From assembly GCA_020348925.1 (NCBI GenBank), contig CP070758.1, positions 783,798-833,071 on the forward strand: a stretch of DNA of 49,274 nt. The letters run 5' to 3'. The stretch is from Gemmatimonadota bacterium. GTDB taxonomy: Bacteria > JBHIER01 > G020348925. This document shows positions 24,350-33,946 of this stretch, piece after piece. The position numbers were made by a program, and so were the translations under genes. Position 1 is the stretch's first letter, and every line of letters starts with the position of its first letter. The notes beneath the pieces were generated by a model, which had not been told where the DNA came from, made no database searches, and saw only the letters and a program-made list of their open reading frames with translations.

Positions 24350-25384
24350 ATGACAATCTTAATCTTCGTTGTCGGCTTCACTCTTCTAATTTCAGCCTCC
24401 TGCTCCCTGTTCGAAGCTGTCTTGTATTCCACCAGGATAGGAAAGCTTGAGGCCGATAGAAAAAAACCAGAGAAAAAAGCCCTGGCGTCCGCTTTTCTGA
24501 AAATGAAGCGGGAAATTGCCATACCTATTGCCGCCATACTCATCTTAAATACCTTCGCCAACACTGCAGGTGCAACACTTGCGGGTATGTATGCGGCCAA
24601 GGAGTTGGGTTCCCATATGGTGCCATTCTTTTCGATAGTGTTCACATTAGGGATTTTATTTCTTTCGGAAATCCTGCCCAAGACTGCCGGGGCAGTGTAC
24701 TGGAGAAGACTGTGGTTCCTTATCGTATGGCCTCTTATAATCATAAAATATATACTCTATCCGGCCATATATATAGCACAGTCCTTTTCGAGGCTCATCA
24801 CGAGGGGCAGTACCGTATCAAGGATAACCGAGGAAGAGATTTTGGCCGTCGTTCGCCTGGGGGCCAAAGAGGGTGAGATTTCGAAACAAGAGAGTCTCAT
24901 GATCAACAACATCATTGAACTGGAAAATATACATGCTCGTGATATCATGACACCAAGAACGGTGGTCTTTTCACTGGAATCCAATCTCACCCTGCCAGAG
25001 GCTCTTGAGCTGGCCGATGCACAGGGCTTTACTCGTATACCCGTTTACGAAAAAGAGAAAGAAAATATAATAGGATATGTGATGACGCACGATCTCAGCT
25101 CTGCAAAAAACATGACACAGCCTCCTCGGAGGCTTTCAGCAATTGCACGCCCTATTTCGTTTGTACCAGAGAATTGCGATTGTTTGCAATTACTCACTGA
25201 CTTTTTAAAACACAGAAAGCACATTTCAGTCGTTTCAGACGAGTTCGGCGGTGTAGCCGGATTAGTAACTCTGGAGGATATCATTGAAACCCTATTAGGT
25301 AAAGAGATCATTGATGAAACCGATCAAATCGTTGATCTTCAAAAAAGCGCTCGAAAGAAGGGATCGAGCAAGAAGGAAAGGTAG
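24350..25384 (+). CDS. CNNM/DUF21-CBS protein (hemolysin C-like family) lacking the CorC_HlyC domain
   Basis: 344 residues. The DUF21/CNNM transmembrane domain (about 1-180; SLFEAVLYSTRIGKLE and SEILPKTAGAVYWRR) is followed by a CBS pair (about 200-325; MTPRTVVFSLESNLTLPEAL and ISVVSDEFGGVAGLVTLEDIIETLLGKEI). Relatives export Mg2+ or Co2+. The C-terminal CorC_HlyC domain found in many members is absent, and the protein ends in a Lys-rich tail. Its place upstream of mscS and corA agrees with a divalent-cation role. Confidence 0.88.
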   Translation: MTILIFVVGFTLLISASCSLFEAVLYSTRIGKLEADRKKPEKKALASAFLKMKREIAIPIAAILILNTFANTAGATLAGMYAAKELGSHMVPFFSIVFTLGILFLSEILPKTAGAVYWRRLWFLIVWPLIIIKYILYPAIYIAQSFSRLITRGSTVSRITEEEILAVVRLGAKEGEISKQESLMINNIIELENIHARDIMTPRTVVFSLESNLTLPEALELADAQGFTRIPVYEKEKENIIGYVMTHDLSSAKNMTQPPRRLSAIARPISFVPENCDCLQLLTDFLKHRKHISVVSDEFGGVAGLVTLEDIIETLLGKEIIDETDQIVDLQKSARKKGSSKKER

Positions 25385-25567
25385 GATTTGTTTGGATCGT
25401 TTATCATGGATATTCTGGTTGACCGTAAGTTGAAAATGATGTACCTTTGGTTTTGAAGTCTGCAGAGATACAGCGCCTGGAAAGTAGAAGAGTTATACCA
25501 ACGGAGAACAAAAATCGTTAGGCTCATCGCAATGGTTGTTAAGTCATATTCATAGGAGGTAGTACTC

Positions 25568-26482
25568 ATGGGTTTCAAGAATGTACTCCATACCATTTGG
25601 GTTTGGTTTCTATCGTCAGGACTCAAAATAATTTTAATTGCATTTGTTACGTTAATAATTATTAAAGTGGTGTCCCTTTTCACATCTCGATTAACAGAAT
25701 TGTTTAGTAAGAGGAGGGTAGATGAGGAATCAAAGAAACGGGCTGCCACATTGAGTTCTGTTATTAAGAACTTGTTGATTGTTGTGATCCTGGTCATTGC
25801 CCTTATCACTGTATTGGGAGAAATCGGAATAGAAATAGGCCCTATTTTAGCTGCAGCCGGAATTGTAGGGTTGGCGGTCGGATTTGGAGCACAGAGCTTG
25901 GTGAAAGATGTCATTAATGGATTCTTTATCTTGCTGGAAGATCAAATCAGAGAAGGAGATATTGTTCAAATTGCTGGAAAAGGCGGTCTTGTTGAGAGAG
26001 TAACACTGAAAATGACTGTTCTTCGCGATCTGGCAGGTACGGTTCATTTTATTCCGAATGGTCATATAGATGTGGTCTCGAATATGACAAAAGGATATTC
26101 TCGGTATATATTTGATGTCGGAGTCGCTTACCGGGAGAATGTCGATGAAGTGATCGACGTTATGAAAGAAGTTGATGAAGATCTTCGGAACGATCCTGAT
26201 TATAAGGATGACATATTAGAACCGATTGAGATATTAGGTCTGGATAAGTTTGATAATTCTGCAGTGATTATTAGAGCTCGTACAATGACAAAGCCGAGTA
26301 AACAATGGCGTGTCGGCCGCGAGTTCAATCGCCGTCTCAAGAGGGTATTTGATGAGCGAAATATTGAAATACCGTTCCCGCACGTGACCCTTTACATGGG
26401 AAAGGACAAACAGGACACAGCGGCACCGTTGCACATACTCATGGAAGAAAGGGAAAAAGCGGCTCCGAATGTGTCAAAATAA
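25568..26482 (+). CDS. Small-conductance mechanosensitive channel (MscS family)
   Basis: 304 residues with three or so N-terminal helices. The pore helix is GIVGLAVGFGAQSLVKDVINGFFILLEDQ, the best known MscS signature, followed by the beta domain (GDIVQIAGKGGLVERVTLK) and an alpha/beta C-terminal domain. It opens under membrane tension to release solutes on osmotic downshift. AGGAGG lies before the ATG. The 183 bases upstream hold no gene I can support. Confidence 0.92.
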   Translation: MGFKNVLHTIWVWFLSSGLKIILIAFVTLIIIKVVSLFTSRLTELFSKRRVDEESKKRAATLSSVIKNLLIVVILVIALITVLGEIGIEIGPILAAAGIVGLAVGFGAQSLVKDVINGFFILLEDQIREGDIVQIAGKGGLVERVTLKMTVLRDLAGTVHFIPNGHIDVVSNMTKGYSRYIFDVGVAYRENVDEVIDVMKEVDEDLRNDPDYKDDILEPIEILGLDKFDNSAVIIRARTMTKPSKQWRVGREFNRRLKRVFDERNIEIPFPHVTLYMGKDKQDTAAPLHILMEEREKAAPNVSK

Positions 26483-26512
26483 AAAGAAAGATTACCGGGG
26501 AGGTGAATAAGA

Positions 26513-27577
26513 ATGCCAAGGTTTTTTAAGAGAGTGTCGAAGAAGGTCGGCCTTTCTCCCGGAACGCTCGTATACACCGGCAAGGAACGGGTTGAGAAAG
26601 TCGGGATAAGCATCATTGATTATGATCAATCCCAATTTGAGGAAAAAGAAGCCAAGAGTGTTGAGGAATGTTTTCCTTTCAAGGAAAAACCAACTGTGAC
26701 CTGGATCAACGTTGACGGTATTCACGAGCCGGAGATTGTGGAGAAGATAGGGAAATATTTTGAGGTACATCCTCTTGTTTTGGAGGACATTGTGCATACG
26801 GATCAACGTCCGAAGATTGAGGATTTTGACAAGTACATCTTCGTTGTTCTGAAGATGCTGTTGTATGACGAAGAGAAGAGTGAGGTAAAATCTGAGCAGA
26901 TCAGTTTGATTCTTGGTCCAAATTTTGTCATTTCTTTTCAAGAGACAAAGAAGGATGTTTTCGATGCGGTCAGAGATCGAATTCGGAATGCAAAGGGTCG
27001 CATCAGAAAGATGGGAGCCGACTACCTTACTTACGCATTAGTGGATGCCGTTGTTGATCACTACTTTGTCATTTTAGAAAAGTTTGGTGAAAGAATAGAA
27101 AGTTTGGAAGAAGAACTTGTCACCGATCCAAAACAGGAAACCTTGCAGGAGATACATGTTTTAAAGCGAGAGATGATATTCTTGCGCAAATCGGTCTGGC
27201 CGCTTAGAGAAGTTATTAGTAATTTAACACGTGGTGAATCGGCTCTGATACAGGATGCAACCGGCATCTTTTTGAGAGATGTCTATGACCACACAATTCA
27301 GGTCATCGATACCGTAGAGACATTCAGAGATATAGTTTCAGGAATGCTTGATACTTATCTGTCCAGTGTCAGCAATCGCATGAATGAGGTCATGAAGGTG
27401 TTGACCATCATTGCCACCATATTCATTCCCTTAACGTTTATCGCCGGAATCTATGGAATGAATTTTGAGTTCATGCCTGAGTTGAAGTGGAGATTGGGAT
27501 ACTTTGCCGCTCTTTTTGTAATGGTCGTCATAATAGCAGGAATGGTCATCTATTTCAGAAGGAAGAGATGGCTCTAA
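26513..27577 (+). CDS. CorA family Mg2+/Co2+ transporter
   Basis: 354 residues. A large N-terminal cytoplasmic domain is followed by two C-terminal helices. The selectivity signature GMN is at residues 315-317 (IYGMNFEFMPEL), and the protein ends in basic RRKRWL as usual. It imports Mg2+ (or Co2+/Ni2+) as a pentamer. It starts 30 bases after mscS with a GGAGGTG ribosome-binding site, so the two are co-transcribed. Confidence 0.93.
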   Translation: MPRFFKRVSKKVGLSPGTLVYTGKERVEKVGISIIDYDQSQFEEKEAKSVEECFPFKEKPTVTWINVDGIHEPEIVEKIGKYFEVHPLVLEDIVHTDQRPKIEDFDKYIFVVLKMLLYDEEKSEVKSEQISLILGPNFVISFQETKKDVFDAVRDRIRNAKGRIRKMGADYLTYALVDAVVDHYFVILEKFGERIESLEEELVTDPKQETLQEIHVLKREMIFLRKSVWPLREVISNLTRGESALIQDATGIFLRDVYDHTIQVIDTVETFRDIVSGMLDTYLSSVSNRMNEVMKVLTIIATIFIPLTFIAGIYGMNFEFMPELKWRLGYFAALFVMVVIIAGMVIYFRRKRWL

Positions 27578-27643
27578 AACAGAGGAAGAGAAAGAACATC
27601 CGAGTATTTTACGAAAAGTTATTTCGACGGGGGAGAAAATCTC

Positions 27644-27838
27644 ATGAAAGGGAAGACTCTTGTTATTGCCGTTGTGCTTATTCTGTTCTTGATTGTTTTA
27701 GTACAGAATACCCAAATTGTTACGGTAAAGTTGTTTTTCTGGGATATGAGTATGTCTCGAATTATACTCATCTTTTTAGCAATGCTTATCGGCTTTGTTG
27801 TGGGATACTTTCTTCAAAAATTGAGGCATAAAGGGTAG
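27644..27838 (+). CDS. LapA-like (DUF1049) small membrane protein
   Basis: 64 residues with two helices (about 5-22 and 38-57). The pattern QNTQIVTVKLFFWDMSMS between the helices is typical of the LapA/YciS domain, whose members in E. coli help control lipopolysaccharide synthesis. GGGGGAG lies eight bases before the ATG. It follows corA by 66 bases. Confidence 0.8.
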   Translation: MKGKTLVIAVVLILFLIVLVQNTQIVTVKLFFWDMSMSRIILIFLAMLIGFVVGYFLQKLRHKG

Positions 27839-27932
27839 AAATCGAAAGTGAAACAATAGAAACGTTACGTTCATCTGTTATAGAATTTGAATCCTATTAC
27901 ATGATAGAAGACGGAAAATTCTTTTCATAGAT

Positions 27933-30900
27933 ATGAAAGGTAGACAATCTTTACGAACATCAGGGGTCCGTCTACTAGTTATGGGGCTCCTGTTTGTTTT
28001 TGCAGCCATAATGCTCGGGCTGTTCATGCTTACTCTGAGTCCTGGTGAAAAAGTACTCAAAGGATTTCTTGAAAAACAGTTGCGACAGAAACTTGGACTG
28101 GAAGCTCGGATAGGTAGATGTGAAACGAATCTCCTGTCACGAGTTCAATTTCAAGACGTTTGTGTGTGCGATCCCAATTCGGATACCTCGGATACCCTTC
28201 TCACCCTGAATCAGGCTCGAATCCAATACAGTCTGGCAAATCTACTTCGTCGCAGACTCTCAATACAGTCAATTGATCTTGACGGTTTGAGTATGTCACT
28301 GAGCCGGGACAGTACAGGGAGCCTTCATTTCCCCATTGTAAGCGAATCAGCTTCTTCAGATACAGTTTCGCCGAAGCCTGGATTTTCTGTTCAACTTGAT
28401 CGTTTTTCTCTCAAACATGCTTCGTTGACATATCAGGATGCTCTCCTGCTGTTGGGTATGTCGGTAGAAAATGTATCAAGTACCATAGAACGTCGAGAAG
28501 ACGAAGCGTATTCCTTTTCCCTGCGTGTTGATTCAGTCGATGTGGGATATCAAGGTATACCACTCTCTGGAAAAGATTTTGAACTGAGGGGTATCTTGAA
28601 CGAGCGTCGCATCAGCTTGGATTCATTATCGGCGAATGTGATGCGTTTCGAATTGTCCGGAAAAGGTGAGCTTGTCCGGGATGAAACACCGTCGTCGGTA
28701 CGAGGTGATTTTCTTTTGAAGGGAAATCCTGAACGGTTGTTGCAGGCTGTCCACACCTATCTGCCGAAAGGACTGACTGTAGGTGAAGGAGATCTGAATC
28801 TCGCCCTTCATGTAGACGGGAGCCTTGATCATCCAAAAGCTCTGGCTCACCTCGATCTGCCTCACTTTGAAATATACTCCGTTCCCATTCAAAAGGGGCA
28901 TATTGAGGCTGATGTTGAACCCGGCTTTATCACCATCGGTCAGGCGAAAATGCAGCTTCTCAATGGTGATGTATCAGCAAAGTGTGATTTGAATCTCGAT
29001 AGCCTCAGTCTGAATAATCTCGTCGTGAAAGCGGAGCAAGTCCATGTGGCAAAAGTATGGCAGATATTTTATGGAGAGAGCTCGCCGTATCAAGGTATCA
29101 TTAATATGGACGTGGCAGCGTCCGGTATTGGATATTCATTGAAAGACTGGGATGTATCGGCTGATCTCCTCATGACGCAGGTGCGATACAGATCTCAGAG
29201 ACTACCAGATTTTGTGACAAAAATAAAGCTTCGAAACGGAACCGCCGAATTTCTATCCAAGCACAATGATTTTGTTATCAAGGCTGAGGCGGACGTAACT
29301 CAAAGACGACTTACCGGCCGGTTTTCAGTCGACATTTTCAAGTTAGAGACCTTGGCTGAGTTGTTCAATTTTCAGGAGTTGAGCGGTGCCCTGCAAATTC
29401 AGGGTACTGCTGGAGGTGAACTATCAGCTCCAGAGATTTCGGCAAATTTGAGAGGGAAACATATTCAATACCAAAATTTTCCTATTGATACACTCCTTGG
29501 CGAAATTCAATACGCTCATAACCAGATTCATATTTCCAATATTCTCTTTTCTGGAACTGCAGACACGATAGATTCACTGAACGCTCCATTTCATATTCAG
29601 CATGTTCGTGGTGGAATGGAATACAAGGGGAGAGCAAGCGGACCAGTGAATGATCTTCATGGTACGCTTGCAGTCATGCTTAGAGAACTCCGATACGACG
29701 ATATTGATTTTGATAAGGGGATAATAGAGGTCGAGCTGAAAGAGCAAAAAGTAACACTTTCAACCCTGGAATTGCAGAAGGATTCATTGCTTATTCAAGC
29801 CGGTGGTGAGTTTACGATTCCTTCATCGAAAGGGGGCTTTACCATTGATTTGCACAAAGTTCCGTCAGGAGAGGGGACCCAAGAAAGTTCGAAACAGCTT
29901 TTTAAGCAGGAGGGAGCAGAAGGCACAGAGCAGAGCCTTGGTATGCTCTCAGGGATGTTTGATATGTCTGATAGGGACGCCATCTCTTTTCAAATTGATG
30001 GTGATCAATTGGATCTTAAAAGTCTTGAGTTCGTTCTGAACGGTATTCCAGAAATCGGTGGATTGTGTCGCTTCCATTTCGATTTCGTTGGAAATGGAAA
30101 TGATCCAAAAGCAGAGCTGATCTTTAACATTACAAAGCCAAGGTATCAACGGATTACGATTGATTCACTCAAGGGCCATATAGCCTTCAACGAAAATAAG
30201 CTTACGCTCCATCTTTTTGAATTATATCACGAGGACCAATATGCATGGGCCGGCGGATTGTTGAGATTGGATAAAAAGGAAGATGGTACGTACGGTCTTT
30301 CAAAGAGCTGCATAATCAATGGACAGGCGAAGGGGCAGGGTATTGATCTTCGACCCTTGAACCTCTTTTTCCCCGAGGATATGGAACTGTTCGGTCAAGG
30401 CTTTTTTGATCTCAGATGGGATGGAGCAGTGACGGATCCGCATGTAACTGGATTTTTTGAAGTTCAAAAAGGCACGATGATTCTTGGCTCAGGCAAGCCG
30501 ACCATAGACAACATACATCTTGCTCTCACCTTGGAGGATTCAGTTTTTATGATTGAAGAGGTTTATGGTGTGGTTCAAGAAACACCTTTTTCTTTTACAG
30601 GTCAAGTCGAAGCTTCGAAGTTGCAGCAATTCAGCCTAACCGCGGCACTATCTGTTTCCGATTATGGAGTCATTAACGGAGATGGATATATTTCACCGGA
30701 CTCTCTAAGATTCAATACCAGTGTTCGCAAAGTGGATCTTTCACTCTTGGGGTCATTTTTCCCTGAGGTGAAACAATTGTCTGGGAGATTGGGCATTGAA
30801 GTTGCCGTGGACGGGTCCATCCGATCTCCATCATTCAATGGAAAATTGGAAATACGTGACTTTTCTCTGATGCCACATTGGTTGACAGAACCTCTCAGCG

Positions 30901-32033
30901 GCGGTGTGTTGAAAGTGAGGTTTCGACAAAACGAAGTACACGTCGATTCTGTCTTTGCACACATAGGCAGTGGTGCTGTCCTCATAACTGGGAGTGCCGC
31001 CCATACGCACAGGAAATTGACAGATATGAAACTTCAGGCAACCATGCATAACGTCCACATGAGTCGCCCCAGGGAGTTCGATATCATCATCAAGTCGGCT
31101 CAACTCAGTTACACAAAGCAGAATAATCTTTATTACATAGATGGCGATGTCACTTTGGGGGAAACCCGTCTCACGCATCGTTTTCAGCCCAGGGCAATAC
31201 TGTCCTTTATGCGGAAAGTTGAGCGACCTGCGCCTACTCCGCCACTCATACTCCAACAGACCCGGTTAAACATCCGTCTCCGTGAGAGTGATCGTATATG
31301 GATCGATAACAACCTTGCTCATCTACGATTACGGTCCGAACTCAATTGTATTGGAACGCTTGCCAATCCAAACATATCTGGTCGGTTGTCATTTGAGGAG
31401 GGGTATGCCCTCTATTTGGATAGAAAGTTTCAGATAAAGCGAGGCATCATGGATTTTGTCAATCCGCACCGAGTAAACCCAATCGTGGATTTGGCCGCAG
31501 AGGCTAATATTAAGAGTTATCAGACCCTCGTAGGAACACCTTATGTGATCACAATTTCAATTAGCGGTCCATTGGATGAAGCTGTTGTCAATATTAGCTC
31601 CGATCCCCCCCTGGACAAACCGGATATCGTTGCTCTTCTTACGGTTGGTGCTACACGCGGGCAGATGACGGGAAGGGATAGTGAAGGCGAGGGAACCTCT
31701 GTAGGTGAAATTTTGAAGGAGCGACTTGCAGTGCTTTCAAGCCAACGAGTATCGAATTATGCCTCCCGCAAAGTTGGGACACTCTTGGGATTGGACCAAA
31801 TGACAATTGAGGGTAATTTATTTCCTTCAGGGAGATCATGGGGTCCTCAACTCTTAGCATCAAAAAAGTTATCTGATCGAATGGGGATTACATATACAAC
31901 GACAGTTGGCCACATGAACGAACAGAGTATTCGCCTCGACTATCGTCTGTCGAGATATTTCTCCGTTGAGGGGCAGACCGATCAAAGAGGCCGGTCTGGA
32001 ATGGATTTGAAATATCGTTTAAAATTCAAATGA
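27933..32033 (+). CDS. TamB-like translocation and assembly module protein (DUF490)
   Basis: 1366 residues. One N-terminal membrane anchor (about residues 13-35) is followed by a very long periplasmic beta-taco/groove made of repeated strands, and the C-terminal DUF490/TamB domain (about 1000-1366). The end is characteristic: DPPLDKPDIVALLTVGATRG, then TYTTTVGHMNEQSIRLDYRLSRYFSVEGQTDQRGRSGMDLKYRLKF. TamB works with an outer-membrane Omp85 partner in barrel assembly and is proposed to carry phospholipids to the outer membrane. Its partner is encoded next, overlapping by four bases. There is no clear ribosome-binding site before ATG 27933, so the start has some uncertainty. Confidence 0.9.
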   Translation: MKGRQSLRTSGVRLLVMGLLFVFAAIMLGLFMLTLSPGEKVLKGFLEKQLRQKLGLEARIGRCETNLLSRVQFQDVCVCDPNSDTSDTLLTLNQARIQYSLANLLRRRLSIQSIDLDGLSMSLSRDSTGSLHFPIVSESASSDTVSPKPGFSVQLDRFSLKHASLTYQDALLLLGMSVENVSSTIERREDEAYSFSLRVDSVDVGYQGIPLSGKDFELRGILNERRISLDSLSANVMRFELSGKGELVRDETPSSVRGDFLLKGNPERLLQAVHTYLPKGLTVGEGDLNLALHVDGSLDHPKALAHLDLPHFEIYSVPIQKGHIEADVEPGFITIGQAKMQLLNGDVSAKCDLNLDSLSLNNLVVKAEQVHVAKVWQIFYGESSPYQGIINMDVAASGIGYSLKDWDVSADLLMTQVRYRSQRLPDFVTKIKLRNGTAEFLSKHNDFVIKAEADVTQRRLTGRFSVDIFKLETLAELFNFQELSGALQIQGTAGGELSAPEISANLRGKHIQYQNFPIDTLLGEIQYAHNQIHISNILFSGTADTIDSLNAPFHIQHVRGGMEYKGRASGPVNDLHGTLAVMLRELRYDDIDFDKGIIEVELKEQKVTLSTLELQKDSLLIQAGGEFTIPSSKGGFTIDLHKVPSGEGTQESSKQLFKQEGAEGTEQSLGMLSGMFDMSDRDAISFQIDGDQLDLKSLEFVLNGIPEIGGLCRFHFDFVGNGNDPKAELIFNITKPRYQRITIDSLKGHIAFNENKLTLHLFELYHEDQYAWAGGLLRLDKKEDGTYGLSKSCIINGQAKGQGIDLRPLNLFFPEDMELFGQGFFDLRWDGAVTDPHVTGFFEVQKGTMILGSGKPTIDNIHLALTLEDSVFMIEEVYGVVQETPFSFTGQVEASKLQQFSLTAALSVSDYGVINGDGYISPDSLRFNTSVRKVDLSLLGSFFPEVKQLSGRLGIEVAVDGSIRSPSFNGKLEIRDFSLMPHWLTEPLSGGVLKVRFRQNEVHVDSVFAHIGSGAVLITGSAAHTHRKLTDMKLQATMHNVHMSRPREFDIIIKSAQLSYTKQNNLYYIDGDVTLGETRLTHRFQPRAILSFMRKVERPAPTPPLILQQTRLNIRLRESDRIWIDNNLAHLRLRSELNCIGTLANPNISGRLSFEEGYALYLDRKFQIKRGIMDFVNPHRVNPIVDLAAEANIKSYQTLVGTPYVITISISGPLDEAVVNISSDPPLDKPDIVALLTVGATRGQMTGRDSEGEGTSVGEILKERLAVLSSQRVSNYASRKVGTLLGLDQMTIEGNLFPSGRSWGPQLLASKKLSDRMGITYTTTVGHMNEQSIRLDYRLSRYFSVEGQTDQRGRSGMDLKYRLKFK

Positions 32034-33826
32034 AATCTTTCGAGATAAAAGTTACCATCTTTATGTTCCTTATTCTGTGTGCAGGTGTGAGTACTGTATT
32101 CGCCGAAGCACCATCAAAAATGAAAATCGAATCGGTCCATTTCGAGGGTAACAATGCTTTTCAGGCGAAACGCCTCTACAAAGTTATGGTCTCACGTCCA
32201 TCATCTTTCTTGAATCCTTCCAGGTACTATCCCGAGGTCTTTCAGGATGATCTAAAAAACATCGAACTGTTTTACAGGCAACGGGGTTACCTGGAAGCTC
32301 ACATTGTCAATTCGACCGTTCAAGAGGACACAATTGAGCATCGCGTACATCTTTTCATACAAATTTCTGAGGGAGAGCGAACGTATGTGGAGGGTGTGGG
32401 GATCTTCGGAAATCAAGTGTATTCTGATACGTTGTTGCACGAACACATTACGATACAAAAAGGTGATGCTCTTGAACAAAAAAAAATTGAGAAGTCCACT
32501 ATTCATCTGTTAACTCTCTATGCGAATAACGGATATCTGAATGCTCAGGTTGAACCATCTATCCGTGTGAGCACCGAAACTCACAGAGCTGTGATTGATT
32601 TCAATATTCTTGAGGGGGTACAATTTCGGATTGCCCAAATCGCACTCACTGGGTCACAAAAAACACGCCAGAAGGTGATCCGTAGAGAGTTACGGTTTCG
32701 GTCTGGAGAAATTGTGGATTATTCTCGCTTGCTGGAATCGCAACGCCGTCTCTATTTGACGGGCTTGTTTCAGAGTGTATTTGTCCACCCCAAAACAGCA
32801 GTTGGTGGCGATTCAACAAAAAAAGATATACTCATTGAGTTGCATGAAAATATGTCTGGTGAGTTCAATGTTGCTCTTGGGTTTGGTTCGGTTGAAAAAG
32901 CCCGTGGGAAAGTGGAAGTGTTCAATCACAATCTGTGGGGAACGGCCCGCCAGATCGGTCTGGTCACGAAGCTGAGTTTCATAGGTCGTAGTGTTGAAGC
33001 ATCATTCACCGAACCATGGACTTTTGGTACTCGATGGCGCACGGACGTAAATACCGCTACCGAATATAAAGAAGAACCCGGCTATAATCTCAATCAAGTG
33101 GGCGGACGCATTATGATCGGCCGGCAATTCTTGAAACGTTCGAATCTCACGCTGACGTATCGTCGGGAACGAGTGAATTTAAGCGATATTCAGGTGCGTA
33201 CGATCCCAGGTGAGAGAAAAACGAATACGAATGGTCTGAAACTCTCTCTTATCTACGACACGCGTGACAATCTTTTCAATTCTACGAGTGGTGCATATTT
33301 CGAATGGAGCAATGAAGTGGGACAATTCTTTTCGAGCACCACAAAGGGCTTTTTCCGATCGAATATCCAGTTCAAATTTTTTCGTTCCCTCAGTCGTTCG
33401 ACCGTACTGGGGAGTTCGTTGGAATTGGGATGGATGAATGCCCGGAGTGGCATACGTTCGATTCCTTTGCATGAGCGTTTTTACGCCGGTGGCCCAAATG
33501 TTCTGCGAGGTTTTGAATACCAAAAGATTGGACCGATAGATGGGAACAGAAATCCCCTTGGCGGAAGGCTAAAATTTACGTGGAATTGTTTCGAGTTTCG
33601 ACGCACAATATATAGAATGATTGGCCTGACGTTGTTTACAGATATGGGATCAGTCTGGGATAATCCCGAGCGTATTCGGATGAATGATTTTCGTATATCA
33701 CCCGGAATCGGATTTCGGGTGAACACTCCTATTGGATTGGCTCGATTAGATTTTGGAATCAACATCGACAGAAATAAAGGTGAGCCTGGTTCAAAGTTGT
33801 ATTTCAGTATGGGACAGGCTTTTTAG
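32030..33826 (+). CDS. TamA/BamA-type Omp85 outer-membrane protein
   Basis: 598 residues. A signal peptide (cleavage after STVFA, near residue 25) is followed by three POTRA domains (about 30-275; each with the 'G-N-x-x-F/Y' type turn, such as HFEGNNAFQAKRLYK). A 16-strand barrel domain then contains the lock motif VLRGFEYQKIGP near residue 490 and ends in LYFSMGQAF. Three POTRA domains and coupling to tamB point to TamA rather than the five-POTRA BamA. ATGA overlap with the tamB stop codon indicates translational coupling. Confidence 0.9.
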   Translation: MKSFEIKVTIFMFLILCAGVSTVFAEAPSKMKIESVHFEGNNAFQAKRLYKVMVSRPSSFLNPSRYYPEVFQDDLKNIELFYRQRGYLEAHIVNSTVQEDTIEHRVHLFIQISEGERTYVEGVGIFGNQVYSDTLLHEHITIQKGDALEQKKIEKSTIHLLTLYANNGYLNAQVEPSIRVSTETHRAVIDFNILEGVQFRIAQIALTGSQKTRQKVIRRELRFRSGEIVDYSRLLESQRRLYLTGLFQSVFVHPKTAVGGDSTKKDILIELHENMSGEFNVALGFGSVEKARGKVEVFNHNLWGTARQIGLVTKLSFIGRSVEASFTEPWTFGTRWRTDVNTATEYKEEPGYNLNQVGGRIMIGRQFLKRSNLTLTYRRERVNLSDIQVRTIPGERKTNTNGLKLSLIYDTRDNLFNSTSGAYFEWSNEVGQFFSSTTKGFFRSNIQFKFFRSLSRSTVLGSSLELGWMNARSGIRSIPLHERFYAGGPNVLRGFEYQKIGPIDGNRNPLGGRLKFTWNCFEFRRTIYRMIGLTLFTDMGSVWDNPERIRMNDFRISPGIGFRVNTPIGLARLDFGINIDRNKGEPGSKLYFSMGQAF

Positions 33827-33856
33827 GACTCAGGATGCTCTTCAATAAAAACATTG

Positions 33857-33885
33857 TTGGAAAAGGAAGGATTGAGTTTTATTCT
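33857..33885 (+). promoter_or_regulatory. Possible sigma70 promoter before the RCK_C membrane protein gene
   Basis: TTGGAA (33857-33862), a 17-base spacer and TATTCT (33880-33885) match the consensus at four of six positions each. A 5-bp hairpin (GCCTT 33898-33902 / AAGGC 33908-33912) lies just downstream. Moderate support only. Confidence 0.35.
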
Positions 33886-33946
33886 GTTTATGATTCCGCC
33901 TTCGAAAAAGGCATGGTACCAGTGACAGCATAATGAGGAGGATGTT

